A DNA stretch of 63,824 nucleotides from Chryseobacterium flavum (GCF_003385595.1 NZ_QNUE01000018.1:1-63824); one strand, 5' to 3'; shown: positions 47,067 to 55,488, numbered from the stretch's first letter. Notes: a model not told the origin generated them from the letters alone. Numbers and translations: made by a program.

Positions 47067-48805
47067 TGAAACACAAATTGATTTACATATTGCTTACTTT
47101 AGCATCCGTAATAACTTACGGACAGGTAAATCTTTCTCTCGATGCAGATAAATCTGAATATGGTGGTAAAGATATTGTTAATCTTACTATTGTTTTAGAA
47201 CTTAATGGGAGTGATCTTGTGCAGCAAACAGGATTCCAGCTTCCGGATCTTTCAAAATTTAATATTATAGGTAGCGGCTCTGTTACCAATACGGTAATTG
47301 ACCCCGCAACCAATACGCTGATTACTCAAAAGGTATCCAGAATTGCCCTTGAGCCTAAGAAGAAAGGAAAAATAAAAATAGGTTCAGTACTGGTTACGGT
47401 CAATAATAAAATCTATAAAACAGAGCCGTTTGATGTCAATATCCGGGATCTTGTTGATAAAAGATCTCTTGCAGGAAATACTTCAAACGAGGTGTTTCTG
47501 AATATGGAAGTTGATGATCGTGAAGTTTTTCAGGATCAGGCTGTTATAGCGGTTTTAAAGGTGTATTCAAGAAATCTGGATAACCTTAGGAAGGTCAAGA
47601 ATATCCATCTTCCTGAGCAGGATAATATCAATGTACATCCTATTAATTTTAATAAATCTGAAATAGATCCTTCAGGCTCCGGTAATATGGCTTCCCAGAT
47701 TCTGGCTATGTTTATGGTATTTCCAAATGAAGCAGGGTATGTGGAAATCCCGGGAGTATCGGCTTCTGTAAACTCATACTCCAATAAAAATAAAATTATT
47801 TCCAATAAGGTAAAACTGAATGTAAAGAGGCTTCCTGACGGTGCTCCTGATTGCTTTAAAAATGCTGTTGGGAAATTTAAGGTAAATGTATACAACGCTT
47901 CTAAAGAAAAGCCTGAAGCTAAGAAACCAATGAATGTAGTGATAAAAGTTTCGGGTGAAGGGAACCTTCCGGATATGGAACTTCCAAAAATCGCTTCATC
48001 TCCGGATTATGAGATTTTTGCTCCTAAAATTACCTCTAAGGTTTCGCCTGGAACAACTGGAATGAAAGGTGAAATTCTTGCCAGTTATGTGATTATTCCG
48101 AAAAAGGCAGGTGTGATTTCTATAAAGACCGAACAGTTTGCATTCTTTAATCCTGAAAATAGAGAATATGTAGATCTTGGACAAAAAACACTGGATTTCA
48201 ATGCTTTCTCTCACGAACAGGTTATGGAAGCGCGCTCTACTGTGGAAAAAGTAAATGATTATACCAATAATCTTCTGGAAACAGTAAATACACCGGTTTT
48301 AAAGACTACTTCCTTTAAAGTAAAAGAAAAAAGTAAATTTCATTGGAACATTTTGCTGACCAATATTGCTGTTCTTTTAGGATTATTTGTCCTTTACCTT
48401 TTATTTAAAACTTGGCAAAAAAAACGTACATTAGTTAGGGAAACTGTACCGTCAAAATCTTTGGGTTCCGTGGCTGAAACAGAAAAAGAGATTAAAGAAC
48501 TGCTTAAAACAGACATTAATGATTATTTCAGCTATCTGGAAAATCTTAAGGATAACGGTGAGTATGAAAAGTTTTTTGATACGCTTGAAGAATTAGATCA
48601 GGAAGTAAGGAGCCAGTATTTTCATGGTTCTGCGGCTGAGTTTAAGACTTTTCTTGAAAATCACAAAGGTTCATCTGTCGCAGATGATTACGGAAGGCTT
48701 CAGCAGAAAATCCAGATGGAGAAATATGCCCCTGTGAAATCTCATGAAGGTATTGAGGAACTTTTGAAAACAATTGTTAATTTATATTCACAAATTAGCA
48801 AATAG
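47066..48805 (+). CDS. batD: BatD, aerotolerance membrane protein
   Basis: The 579-residue product has a signal peptide ending near TYGQ, tandem immunoglobulin-like domains, one transmembrane helix (about 428-450) and a cytoplasmic helical tail. The ATG at 47066 overlaps the batC stop (TGATG); a TTG 6 nt upstream exists but is less likely. Confidence 0.9.
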   Translation: MKHKLIYILLTLASVITYGQVNLSLDADKSEYGGKDIVNLTIVLELNGSDLVQQTGFQLPDLSKFNIIGSGSVTNTVIDPATNTLITQKVSRIALEPKKKGKIKIGSVLVTVNNKIYKTEPFDVNIRDLVDKRSLAGNTSNEVFLNMEVDDREVFQDQAVIAVLKVYSRNLDNLRKVKNIHLPEQDNINVHPINFNKSEIDPSGSGNMASQILAMFMVFPNEAGYVEIPGVSASVNSYSNKNKIISNKVKLNVKRLPDGAPDCFKNAVGKFKVNVYNASKEKPEAKKPMNVVIKVSGEGNLPDMELPKIASSPDYEIFAPKITSKVSPGTTGMKGEILASYVIIPKKAGVISIKTEQFAFFNPENREYVDLGQKTLDFNAFSHEQVMEARSTVEKVNDYTNNLLETVNTPVLKTTSFKVKEKSKFHWNILLTNIAVLLGLFVLYLLFKTWQKKRTLVRETVPSKSLGSVAETEKEIKELLKTDINDYFSYLENLKDNGEYEKFFDTLEELDQEVRSQYFHGSAAEFKTFLENHKGSSVADDYGRLQQKIQMEKYAPVKSHEGIEELLKTIVNLYSQISK

Positions 48806-48819
48806 TCAATTTATTTTCA

Positions 48820-48827
48820 TATTTTTG
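48820..48827 (+). promoter_or_regulatory. -7 box of the MarC-family gene
   Basis: TATTTTTG fits TAnnTTTG, 22 nt before the ATG. Confidence 0.45.
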
Positions 48828-48849
48828 CGAAATTTTTAATTACAAAGAG

Positions 48850-49452
48850 ATGGAAATTCTTAATGGTTTCTCTATTAAAGAGATCGTTACCAGCTTTATG
48901 GTTCTTTTTGCTGTTATTGATATTATCGGCTCAGTTCCTGTTATTGTAAGCCTTCAGCAGAAGTTTGGACAAATTGAGGCTGGAAAAGCTGCTATTACTG
49001 CCGGAGCAATTATGATTGTTTTCTTATTCGTAGGAAACAAAATTCTCAAGCTGATTGGTGTGGATGTTAACTCCTTTGCCATTGCAGGTGCTTTTGTGAT
49101 TTTTGTCATAGCCCTGGAAATGATTTTAGGAATTGAAATCAATAAAACTACAGAAGCAAAAGCTGCATCCATCGTTCCCATCGCATTTCCACTGGTTGCC
49201 GGTGCAGGAACATTAACTACAGCACTATCTCTGAGAGCTGAATTTCATGATATTAATATTATTTGCGGAATTATTCTTAATACAATTTTCGTATATTTGG
49301 TGCTGAAATCAGCAAAATGGCTGGAGCGGAAAATTGGGGATGCAACTTTAATGATCCTGCAGAAAGTTTTCGGAATTATCCTTTTAGCGATTTCAATTAA
49401 ATTATTCACCGCAAATTTTGCTCAATTGGTGCAGAATTACATTAATTTTTAA
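48850..49452 (+). CDS. MarC family membrane protein
   Basis: The 200-residue product has six predicted transmembrane helices and MarC-family motifs (AVIDIIGSVPVIVSL at the N terminus; IVPIAFPLVAGAGTLTT mid-protein). The function of MarC proteins is not settled. The next gene follows after 5 nt. Confidence 0.92.
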   Translation: MEILNGFSIKEIVTSFMVLFAVIDIIGSVPVIVSLQQKFGQIEAGKAAITAGAIMIVFLFVGNKILKLIGVDVNSFAIAGAFVIFVIALEMILGIEINKTTEAKAASIVPIAFPLVAGAGTLTTALSLRAEFHDINIICGIILNTIFVYLVLKSAKWLERKIGDATLMILQKVFGIILLAISIKLFTANFAQLVQNYINF

Positions 49453-49457
49453 GAGTC

Positions 49458-49658
49458 ATGAAGAAGTTTTATAAAGTATTTTTAGTACTGTTCATTGTAT
49501 TCATCGCCATTAATCTTTATGCTATAGACTGGCAGTCAGATATTCTGTCTGAAGAAAGTGATAACCTGAAGTTCGTATTTTCGGCAGCAGCAGCATTTAT
49601 TGGCCTTATTTTACTTTTCGTTATGGATGCCTGGAGCAGAATCGGAGTAAAAAAATAA
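49458..49658 (+). CDS. small two-helix membrane protein
   Basis: The 66-residue product has two hydrophobic helices (about 5-23 and 37-58) and a basic end. It is encoded 5 nt after the MarC-family gene, so co-expression is likely. I do not recognise a family. Confidence 0.65.
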   Translation: MKKFYKVFLVLFIVFIAINLYAIDWQSDILSEESDNLKFVFSAAAAFIGLILLFVMDAWSRIGVKK

Positions 49659-49691
49659 TCGGATAAATATTATATTTTCAAAAAAATAAAG

Positions 49692-49719
49692 AACCTCTTT
49701 CAATTGAAAGAGGTTTTAT
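49692..49719. terminator. bidirectional terminator between the MarC operon and the isochorismate synthase gene
   Basis: The 24-nt perfect palindrome with arms AACCTCTTTC (49692-49701) and GAAAGAGGTT (49706-49715) has T and A runs on its flanks and lies between convergent genes. Confidence 0.85.
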
Positions 49720-49745
49720 TGTTATACAGTTTAGTGTGAATGATA

Positions 49746-50714
49746 TCAGTTAGATAGGGACAGGCTTTTTAATATCGCTTCAGACTTCAGCTCAGTTTCA
49801 ATCCATTCTTTTTCAGGGTTGCTCTGTGAGGTAATTCCACCCCCTACAAAAATATGTAAAGCATCCCGGTAAAGCCGGGCACATCGTAGGTTTACAAAAT
49901 ATAAAATGCTTTCTTCTGTTTCCACTTTAATATAACCGGCATAGAATTCCCGAGGGAACTTTTCATATTTCCGGATATTTTCATTGCAGAAATCTTTCGG
50001 AATACCACAGACAGCAGGAGTAGGATGGAGCTCTTCAATAAGTCTGTCAAGATCTTCAGGCTTTATATTTGTTTTAAAATCTGTCCGGAGATGTTTGATA
50101 TTTCCTGAGATATGGTCATATGTTTCAGAGATTTGAACCTGGTCAGAATACTTTTCAAGTATTTCCTGAATATACCGGGTAACAGGTTTCTGCTCTTCTA
50201 TTTCTTTTTCAGACCATTGATCGGTTATGGGTAGGGTTCCAGCCAATGCCATGGTTTCAAATTCATGAGTTGATTTATTGAATTTTCCCAGAACTTCAGA
50301 AAAAGCTCCCATCCATGCGTTCCGGCCATCGTTGAACAGGTATCTGAACGCATTCGGATAAGCCCTGCATAAATTTTCAAAGCTTTCCCTGTAATCGATA
50401 CTTTTAAAATTGGTAAAAATTTTCCTCCTTGAGTAGACCAGTTTCGGAAGATTATTCTCTTTGATTACTTCAATTATCTTTTGTAAGGTCTTACAGTATT
50501 CATCTTTTGTTTCAGCAACGGAATGAGTGCTGTCTGTCTGTAATTCGTTGCTGATGAAAGGATCATAAGACACTGAAGGATCTGCTTCAATAATACTTCC
50601 CGGAAAGTTAATCCGGGAAAGCCCATCATAAGAATAAAAGCTTATCGCGTTATTATAGTTATTATTATCTATGGAATAAAGTCTTTCGTTGAAAGGAAGT
50701 TTGAAATAAATCAT
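49746..50714 (-). CDS. menF: isochorismate synthase
   Basis: The 322-residue product is a chorismate-binding protein. Motifs are KLVYSRRKIF (about 97), the end domain LRTDFKTNI, LHPTPAVCGIPKD (about 232-244), RKYEKFPREFYAGYI and the catalytic region up to IFVGGGITSQSNPEKEW. It is shorter than the usual MenF (about 430 residues), mostly at the N terminus, as seen in other Bacteroidota. It converts chorismate to isochorismate in menaquinone synthesis. A DHNA-CoA-thioesterase-like gene lies next to it. Confidence 0.9.
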   Translation of the reverse strand: MIYFKLPFNERLYSIDNNNYNNAISFYSYDGLSRINFPGSIIEADPSVSYDPFISNELQTDSTHSVAETKDEYCKTLQKIIEVIKENNLPKLVYSRRKIFTNFKSIDYRESFENLCRAYPNAFRYLFNDGRNAWMGAFSEVLGKFNKSTHEFETMALAGTLPITDQWSEKEIEEQKPVTRYIQEILEKYSDQVQISETYDHISGNIKHLRTDFKTNIKPEDLDRLIEELHPTPAVCGIPKDFCNENIRKYEKFPREFYAGYIKVETEESILYFVNLRCARLYRDALHIFVGGGITSQSNPEKEWIETELKSEAILKSLSLSN

Positions 50715-50777
50715 GAGCTATGGATAGATTTTATCACAGTCTGGAAATCATATAATTCCAGTTTGATTCTCTTTCTG

Positions 50778-50807
50778 CAAAGGTACCACTAGTCTTAAAA
50801 ATGTCAA
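50778..50807 (-). promoter_or_regulatory. promoter of menF
   Basis: On the minus strand TTG (50807-50805), a 19-nt spacer and TACCTTTG (50785-50778) give an exact match to the consensus TTG-N19-TAnnTTTG. The leader is about 60 nt. Confidence 0.85.
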
Positions 50808-50850
50808 AATTATAATGTGTAATTCTGAGCATATCTTAAAGGGTTTTAAA

Positions 50851-50875
50851 TAAAAAAGACTCAGAAATCTGAGCC
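50851..50875 (-). terminator. terminator of the PaaI-type thioesterase gene
   Basis: On the minus strand GGCTCAG/CTGAGTC (one G-U pair, 4-nt loop) is followed by T6 (50858-50875 stem). Confidence 0.85.
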
Positions 50876-50883
50876 TTATGCTT

Positions 50884-51312
50884 TTATCTGTTGATGATAT
50901 TGTTTGTCATTGTAGTATGGTTGATAAGGACTCCTTTTTCATCTCTGATCTCAATTTCAGAAACATGCATGGTTTTCCCTTTTCTGATAAAACGTGCAGT
51001 AGCGGTTACTATTCCATCTTTTTTACTTCTCAGGTGGTTGGAATTAATATTGGTGCCTACCCCGTAATATTTATTTCCGTCAATAAAAATATTGGACAGG
51101 CTTGACCCCAGTGTTTCAGCAAGTACACAGCTTGCTCCTCCATGCATGATCCCGAAAGGCTGATGGATTCTCGGGAGTACAGGCATTGTAGCTGTAAGGG
51201 TCTCGTTTTCAACATCGATATCGATAAATTTTATTTCAAGAGTTTTTGCAAGGGTTTCATTTCCCCAGTTGTTCAAAAACTCTAATATTTCTTCTTTTGA
51301 TTGATCTTTCAT
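50884..51312 (-). CDS. hotdog-fold thioesterase, MenI-like
   Basis: The 142-residue product (ATG at 51312; a longer frame from 51348 gives an unlikely 12-residue extension) has the motif MHGGASCVLAETLGS. The catalytic Glu in place of Asp, followed by S/T-x-G-S, is characteristic of the MenI/EntH subgroup rather than PaaI proper. With menF adjacent it is a candidate DHNA-CoA thioesterase of menaquinone synthesis. Confidence 0.85.
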   Translation of the reverse strand: MKDQSKEEILEFLNNWGNETLAKTLEIKFIDIDVENETLTATMPVLPRIHQPFGIMHGGASCVLAETLGSSLSNIFIDGNKYYGVGTNINSNHLRSKKDGIVTATARFIRKGKTMHVSEIEIRDEKGVLINHTTMTNNIINR

Positions 51313-51348
51313 TGTAAATAATTGATATAGGTTCTGAAATGAATGCAC

Positions 51349-51936
51349 TTAATTCTGTTCATTTCCCATAATGTTAGGATTCCAGTTGGCAGGAACTTTT
51401 GGCACGATATCATTTTTTACATAATAGTCCTGAATTTCCTGCATGATTTCCGAAAAAGGAACTGATGCTATTCTTTCATAAGGAATAGTGTATCCCAGAT
51501 AAACAATTTTCCTTTTGAAATCACCAGCTGCCAATACGATTGGGACTTTGGCTGCCAGCGCCATATGATAAAATCCTTTCCTCCATTTCGGAACCCAGCT
51601 TCTTGTTCCCTCCGGAGTAATCACAAGACTGAAATCTTCTTTTGTAAATTGTTCAGCTACAAAATTTACAAGGTCATTTTTCTGGCTTCTGTCAATACCA
51701 ATTCCACCCAGCCCTTTTACCACACTGCCGTACCAGGCTTTGGTGTGGGTATCTTTAATGATAATTTTTAAAGGCTTTTCCAGGGACCAATAGGCAAAAT
51801 TTCCTAAAATATATTCCATATTATGGGTGTGTGGTGCAACCACAAGGATACATCTGTTCAGGTTGTTTACATCGCCCTGCAGAACAACTTTCCATCCTAA
51901 TAGTTTCAGCATTAGTTTGCCTATCAGTTTTTTCAT
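51349..51936 (-). CDS. 1-acylglycerol-3-phosphate acyltransferase-like protein
   Basis: The 195-residue product has PlsC-family blocks: VAPHTHNMEYIL (block I, about 33-44), KGLGGIGIDRS and ITPEGTRS (block III). The block I motif is H-x4-E, in contrast to the standard H-x4-D. Probably acylates lysophosphatidate or another lipid at the membrane. Confidence 0.82.
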   Translation of the reverse strand: MKKLIGKLMLKLLGWKVVLQGDVNNLNRCILVVAPHTHNMEYILGNFAYWSLEKPLKIIIKDTHTKAWYGSVVKGLGGIGIDRSQKNDLVNFVAEQFTKEDFSLVITPEGTRSWVPKWRKGFYHMALAAKVPIVLAAGDFKRKIVYLGYTIPYERIASVPFSEIMQEIQDYYVKNDIVPKVPANWNPNIMGNEQN

Positions 51937-51954
51937 AGATTCTTAGATTAAAAA

Positions 51955-51987
51955 CAAAAAAGTATAACCAAACTTTGGTTATACTTT
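51955..51987 (-). terminator. strong terminator of a short minus-strand transcript
   Basis: A 14-bp perfect inverted repeat (AAAGTATAACCAAA, 51959-51972, with TTTGGTTATACTTT, 51974-51987) is followed on the minus strand by TTTTTTGTTTTT. It ends transcripts coming from 52014-52076 or from the pspC gene. Confidence 0.85.
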
Positions 51988-52013
51988 ACAAATATATTGA
52001 AATATTATCGCTC

Positions 52014-52076
52014 TTAAAATAAACCGTTGATTAAATCTACGATTTTCATTACAAATTCTAGGGCAAATTGTATCAT
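52014..52076 (-). CDS. 20-codon ORF encoding a hydrophobic amphipathic peptide
   Basis: The ATG frame encodes MIQFALEFVMKIVDLINGLF, a short helix with charged residues E7, K11 and D14 on one face. It lies alone in a 315-nt interval between pspC and the acyltransferase, starts after an AC-rich leader, and its stop is 27 nt before a strong terminator. A box TACTTTCG at 52130-52123 differs from TAnnTTTG at one base and could be its promoter. I know no match. It may be a small toxin-like or membrane-acting peptide, or a leader peptide. Coding is supported by the compact promoter-ORF-terminator layout only. Confidence 0.4.
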   Translation of the reverse strand: MIQFALEFVMKIVDLINGLF

Positions 52077-52251
52077 GATAGGTGAGTGTTTTTGTTGGTT
52101 GGTTATTATATTTTTAACGATACGAAAGTAAAACTTTTTTTTTACATAAGAAACTAAATTCGCATGATTTTTTCACTTTTCTGAGAGAAGAAGAGTGTGA
52201 ATTTCAAACGATTGCTGTCCATTCACACCTTCTCGCACTCTCTGAAGTTAA
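52077..52251 (-). other. gene-free interval after pspC
   Basis: It contains a possible -7-like box (52130-52123), an A9 run, and imperfect inverted segments (TGTGAA around 52194-52201 / TTCACA around 52221-52227) just after the pspC stop which may slow or stabilise that transcript. Nothing else is seen. Confidence 0.4.
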
Positions 52252-53973
52252 TTATTTAGTTTGTATGGAAATTTCGTTTTTTCCGTCTTTGATCTTGATG
52301 TCTACATCTTTGTTCATTTTTTTGATGTCTGACGATACTGAATCAATTACTTGCTTTGCCTGGTTGTTCGGAACTTTTTTACCATTGATAATAATACTGT
52401 CCTTGTCATCTGAATTGTATTCAATCGTAGATCCGTTTACTGAAATCTTATTTTTCTCAATTCTTACAACCTGGTGGTTTTCATCCCCGTCCTGATCATC
52501 ATCATTGATGCCATCGCCGTCTAAGTCTCCATCAAAATCAATTCTGTCCTTCTTCATTGGAATAACTACAGCTTTCTGTGGTACAACCAGCTCATATTCT
52601 ACCCTGTAGTCTCTGAATCTGTGTTCGTAAGGGTACTTGATATAGTTTGGAAGAATTACCTTATTGTCCACTACTTCTACCGGAACATTTACCTGGATAG
52701 GGAAGTTGTAACCGTTTCCTTCTTTTTTGATAATCAGGTATGGAGTTTTGATATCTGATTTTCTGGTTACTTCTACCGAAATGTAATCTTCTTCGAATAC
52801 AGATTTTTTATCAGAATAAATATCGTCATTATAAGCTTTGAAGTTCTGAGGGATATTTACCTGTTTTACATCTACGTAAATGGTATCTGAAGTTGTATTG
52901 ATTGCCACATTTTCTGTATCCTCTTTACTGCCTCTGTAGATCAGGTCTTTTTTAGCCATGCTTATTCCGAAGTAAGTTCCTAAGCCAATCAGCAGAAGGA
53001 AAAGTCCTCCAAGTACCCATCCGATATTTCTCAGTTTAGTTTTTGGTGAAAAAATCTTGATACTCAGTAAGCTGAAGATAATGGCAGGAATTAAGCTTCC
53101 GATAACCATCATGGCAGCCAATACTTTATCAAGGCCATTATCATCCATATAGAATCTGATTTCATTAGCTCCCGGGAAATCTGTGTCCATTCCAAAAAGT
53201 CCGAAGAGTACAAATACGCCGATAATGCTTCCTATTGCCAGGAGTACAAACAAACCTCCTACAAAGTATTTTATAACATTCCAAACCCCGCTTCCGGCAT
53301 TGTTGATATAGGGCTTGTTTTCGTTGTATATTTCCCCGACTCTCTGTGTAGATTCGTTAGCAAACTGAACCAGCTTGTTTGATTCATTCTTAAGATTGTC
53401 GAAGTTCATAGGCTTTCCCTTCATCTTCAAAAAATCAGCTGCGGTTTCAGCTTTGGGAAGTACAATCCAGAGAATAACATAAAGAAGTCCGATCAGCGAA
53501 GAAGAGATGGCTGCTGTAAAAATCCCTAAAACGAAGATTCCTAACCAAATGGCCCTCATGGCTGTAATGTCCATTCCTACATAATGGGCCAGACCTGCAC
53601 AAACACCTGCGATCTTTTGTTTTTCAGGGTCACGGAACAATTGTTTTTTATCCGTATGACTTGTACCGGAATTATTATTTTTGCTTGTTGTTTTTTCAGA
53701 AAAATAAGCCTCTTCCTGTTCCTCAATTTTTTCCGGAGTTCCGATCTGTGCAATTACTTTTTCTACATCCGTATCATTGATCACTTCACGTTTTCCCAGA
53801 GAATCCCTGAAGATCTCCACCATTCTTATTTCTATGTCATGCATTACCTCATCCACCTCAGAAGCATCCAGTGAGCTTCTCAGAGCGTTCAGGTAATCGC
53901 TGAGCTTTATATATGCGTGTTCTTCTATCGTAAAAGAAAAACCTGCGAGTCCTATTGAGAGTGTCTTGTTCAT
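52252..53973 (-). CDS. PspC domain membrane protein
   Basis: The 573-residue product has a helical N-terminal domain resembling HAAS/DUF1700 partners of PadR regulators (about 1-90), a PspC domain (about 108-185; KQKIAGVCAGLAHYVGMD), several further membrane helices (about 235-340) and a long C-terminal beta-rich domain with an Asp-rich loop (DFDGDLDGDGINDDDQDGD, about 478-496). It probably takes part in the envelope stress response. It follows a PadR-type regulator by 11 nt, which forms an operon with it. Confidence 0.9.
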   Translation of the reverse strand: MNKTLSIGLAGFSFTIEEHAYIKLSDYLNALRSSLDASEVDEVMHDIEIRMVEIFRDSLGKREVINDTDVEKVIAQIGTPEKIEEQEEAYFSEKTTSKNNNSGTSHTDKKQLFRDPEKQKIAGVCAGLAHYVGMDITAMRAIWLGIFVLGIFTAAISSSLIGLLYVILWIVLPKAETAADFLKMKGKPMNFDNLKNESNKLVQFANESTQRVGEIYNENKPYINNAGSGVWNVIKYFVGGLFVLLAIGSIIGVFVLFGLFGMDTDFPGANEIRFYMDDNGLDKVLAAMMVIGSLIPAIIFSLLSIKIFSPKTKLRNIGWVLGGLFLLLIGLGTYFGISMAKKDLIYRGSKEDTENVAINTTSDTIYVDVKQVNIPQNFKAYNDDIYSDKKSVFEEDYISVEVTRKSDIKTPYLIIKKEGNGYNFPIQVNVPVEVVDNKVILPNYIKYPYEHRFRDYRVEYELVVPQKAVVIPMKKDRIDFDGDLDGDGINDDDQDGDENHQVVRIEKNKISVNGSTIEYNSDDKDSIIINGKKVPNNQAKQVIDSVSSDIKKMNKDVDIKIKDGKNEISIQTK

Positions 53974-53984
53974 AGCCTTGTTTT

Positions 53985-54314
53985 TTAATGTTGTTGAGTG
54001 ATTTGGTTTACTGATGCTGTCAGTTCGTTCCAGGTATTTTGAAGTTCATCCAGGAAAAGTTTTCCTTTTTCTGTAATCTGATAATATTTTCTGGGTGGTC
54101 CTCCTGTTGATTCTTCCCATCTGTAAGAGAGAAATTCTCCGTTTTTAAGTCGTGTGAGAAGAGGATAGAGGGTTCCTTCCACTACATCCAGTTTTCCTTT
54201 TTTCAGTTCATCTATAAGGTCGGAAACATACATTTCACGATGATTGATGAGACTTAAAATACAGAATTCCAGAATTCCTTTTCGCATTTGCGCTTTGGTA
54301 TTTTCAGTATTCAT
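53985..54314 (-). CDS. PadR family transcriptional regulator
   Basis: The 109-residue product has a winged helix: GILEFCILSLINHREMYVSDL, the recognition region VEGTLYPLLTRLKNGEFLSY and the wing GGPPRKYYQITEKG. PadR/PspC-type operons are common in Bacteroidota. It probably represses its own operon. Confidence 0.93.
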   Translation of the reverse strand: MNTENTKAQMRKGILEFCILSLINHREMYVSDLIDELKKGKLDVVEGTLYPLLTRLKNGEFLSYRWEESTGGPPRKYYQITEKGKLFLDELQNTWNELTASVNQITQQH

Positions 54315-54391
54315 CTTTGATAAGTTTTATTAATTAGTTATATTCTCAGAATTTGCTCCTAGCTAGTTGAGCCTATTCTGATTTTACATTA

Positions 54392-54423
54392 CAAAGATAT
54401 GTAATTAAAATGGTATTATGCAA
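54392..54423 (-). promoter_or_regulatory. promoter of the padR-pspC operon
   Basis: On the minus strand TTG (54423-54421), a 21-nt spacer and TATCTTTG (54399-54392) match the promoter consensus with a spacer 2 nt long. The nearby repeats TACAAAG/ATGTAAT may hold the PadR operator. Confidence 0.6.
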
Positions 54424-54582
54424 TACAAAGTAGTGAAATTTTTTAATTAATTTGTTTAAGTAGTTGATATTCAGTTTAATAATTTTAAATTGAATATAAA
54501 GCTGAGTCATATCAAATGTGAAATGAGAGAAAAATTTATGATGATCACAATTAATTAAGATAGAAAAAGCTTTATATTTTGA
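54424..54582. other. AT-rich stretch before the gene remnant
   Basis: Part of the 526-nt interval between padR and the HD gene. I see no coding frame, RNA motif or clear promoter in it. Confidence 0.3.
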
Positions 54583-54863
54583 GATCGGAATTTTGATCGT
54601 ATTTTTGTTATCAAACTTTCAGATAATAAATATTATGGGTATTCAGTTGGACTTATTTTGAAGGATACCCAGCGTAAACACCTGATATTCTATGGTAAAG
54701 GTCTGGAGAAGTTTTTGAAAAGGAGGAAGATTTTACTAATGAGGATACGGTAAAAGTAATTATCCGGAAAAAAATTAAGAACAGATGGGCTGCAAAAACA
54801 AAAGTATATCCGTCGGAAGAATATTATAAAAATAAACAAAATGAAAATACAAAAGGAAATTGA
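54583..54863 (+). pseudogene. frameshifted remnant of a small soluble-protein gene
   Basis: One frame (from 54583, no ATG) reads as a protein-like sequence with DRIFVIKLSDNKYYGYSVGL and KHLIFYGKGLE. A second frame from 54708 continues EVFEKEEDFTNEDTVKVIIR and KVYPSEEYYKNK to a stop at 54861-54863. The frames join smoothly if one base is restored near 54708 (GAG GAA). This looks like a single-base deletion in a gene of about 95 codons. The family is not recognised. The 3' end overlaps the start of the next gene. Confidence 0.5.
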
Positions 54864-55431
54864 TTTTATCCTGGCAGTAGATGCTTTGAAAAACGTACAA
54901 AGGAGAAATTATAATGCAGATGATTCCAGAAGAGAAAATACTGCTGAACACTCATGGCAGATTGTTATTTTAGCACAGATTCTTTATCCCTATGCAAAAA
55001 ACCGTGCAGATATTGATTTGCTCAGAGTGATCAGAATGCTGTCCATTCATGACCTTGTGGAAATAGAAGCGGGCGATACTTTCCTTTTTGATGAAAAAGC
55101 AATGGTGGGTAAATTTGAAAGAGAGAAAATTTCCGCACAAAAAATTTTTGGGATTCTGAATGAGCCATTACGTTCGGAATTTTTCAACCTTTGGCTGGAA
55201 TTTGAAGAAGAGAAGACCCCTGATGCGATCTTTGCATGTGCTATAGACCGGATAATGCCTTTTATTTTAAATTCCCATACCTCAGGAAAAAGCTGGACAG
55301 AGGCCGGAGTTACGGAAAAACAGATCAGAAATATGCTTGAGAATGCAATACGCAGGGCATCGGATGAGATGGGAGAGGCATTTGAACTTTTACTGAACAG
55401 AAGTTTAGAGACAGAAAAAGTATTAAAATAA
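54841..55431 (+). CDS. HD domain hydrolase (YfbR/HDDC2-like)
   Basis: The 196-residue product has HD-domain residues in AEHSW (H about 35) and IHDLVEIEAGD (H-D about 74-75), with a downstream metal Asp in CAIDRIMPF. The family includes 5'-deoxynucleotidases. It starts after an A-rich tract. Confidence 0.88.
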   Translation: MKIQKEIDFILAVDALKNVQRRNYNADDSRRENTAEHSWQIVILAQILYPYAKNRADIDLLRVIRMLSIHDLVEIEAGDTFLFDEKAMVGKFEREKISAQKIFGILNEPLRSEFFNLWLEFEEEKTPDAIFACAIDRIMPFILNSHTSGKSWTEAGVTEKQIRNMLENAIRRASDEMGEAFELLLNRSLETEKVLK

Positions 55432-55456
55432 ATTTATCTGCAGACAGTATAATGAT

Positions 55457-55480
55457 TCGGGCGGCCTTCTGGCCGCCCGA
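55457..55480. terminator. GC-rich hairpin between convergent genes
   Basis: A perfect 10-bp stem TCGGGCGGCC (55457-55466) / GGCCGCCCGA (55471-55480) with loop TTCT. It has no T tract on either side, and its GC content is far above its surroundings. It may still stop both transcripts. Confidence 0.6.
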
Positions 55481-55488
55481 TCCTGTTA

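Noticed and set aside
47536..47895. Open frame antisense to batD
   Set aside because: Same reason: lies fully inside a conserved gene, no promoter or family match.
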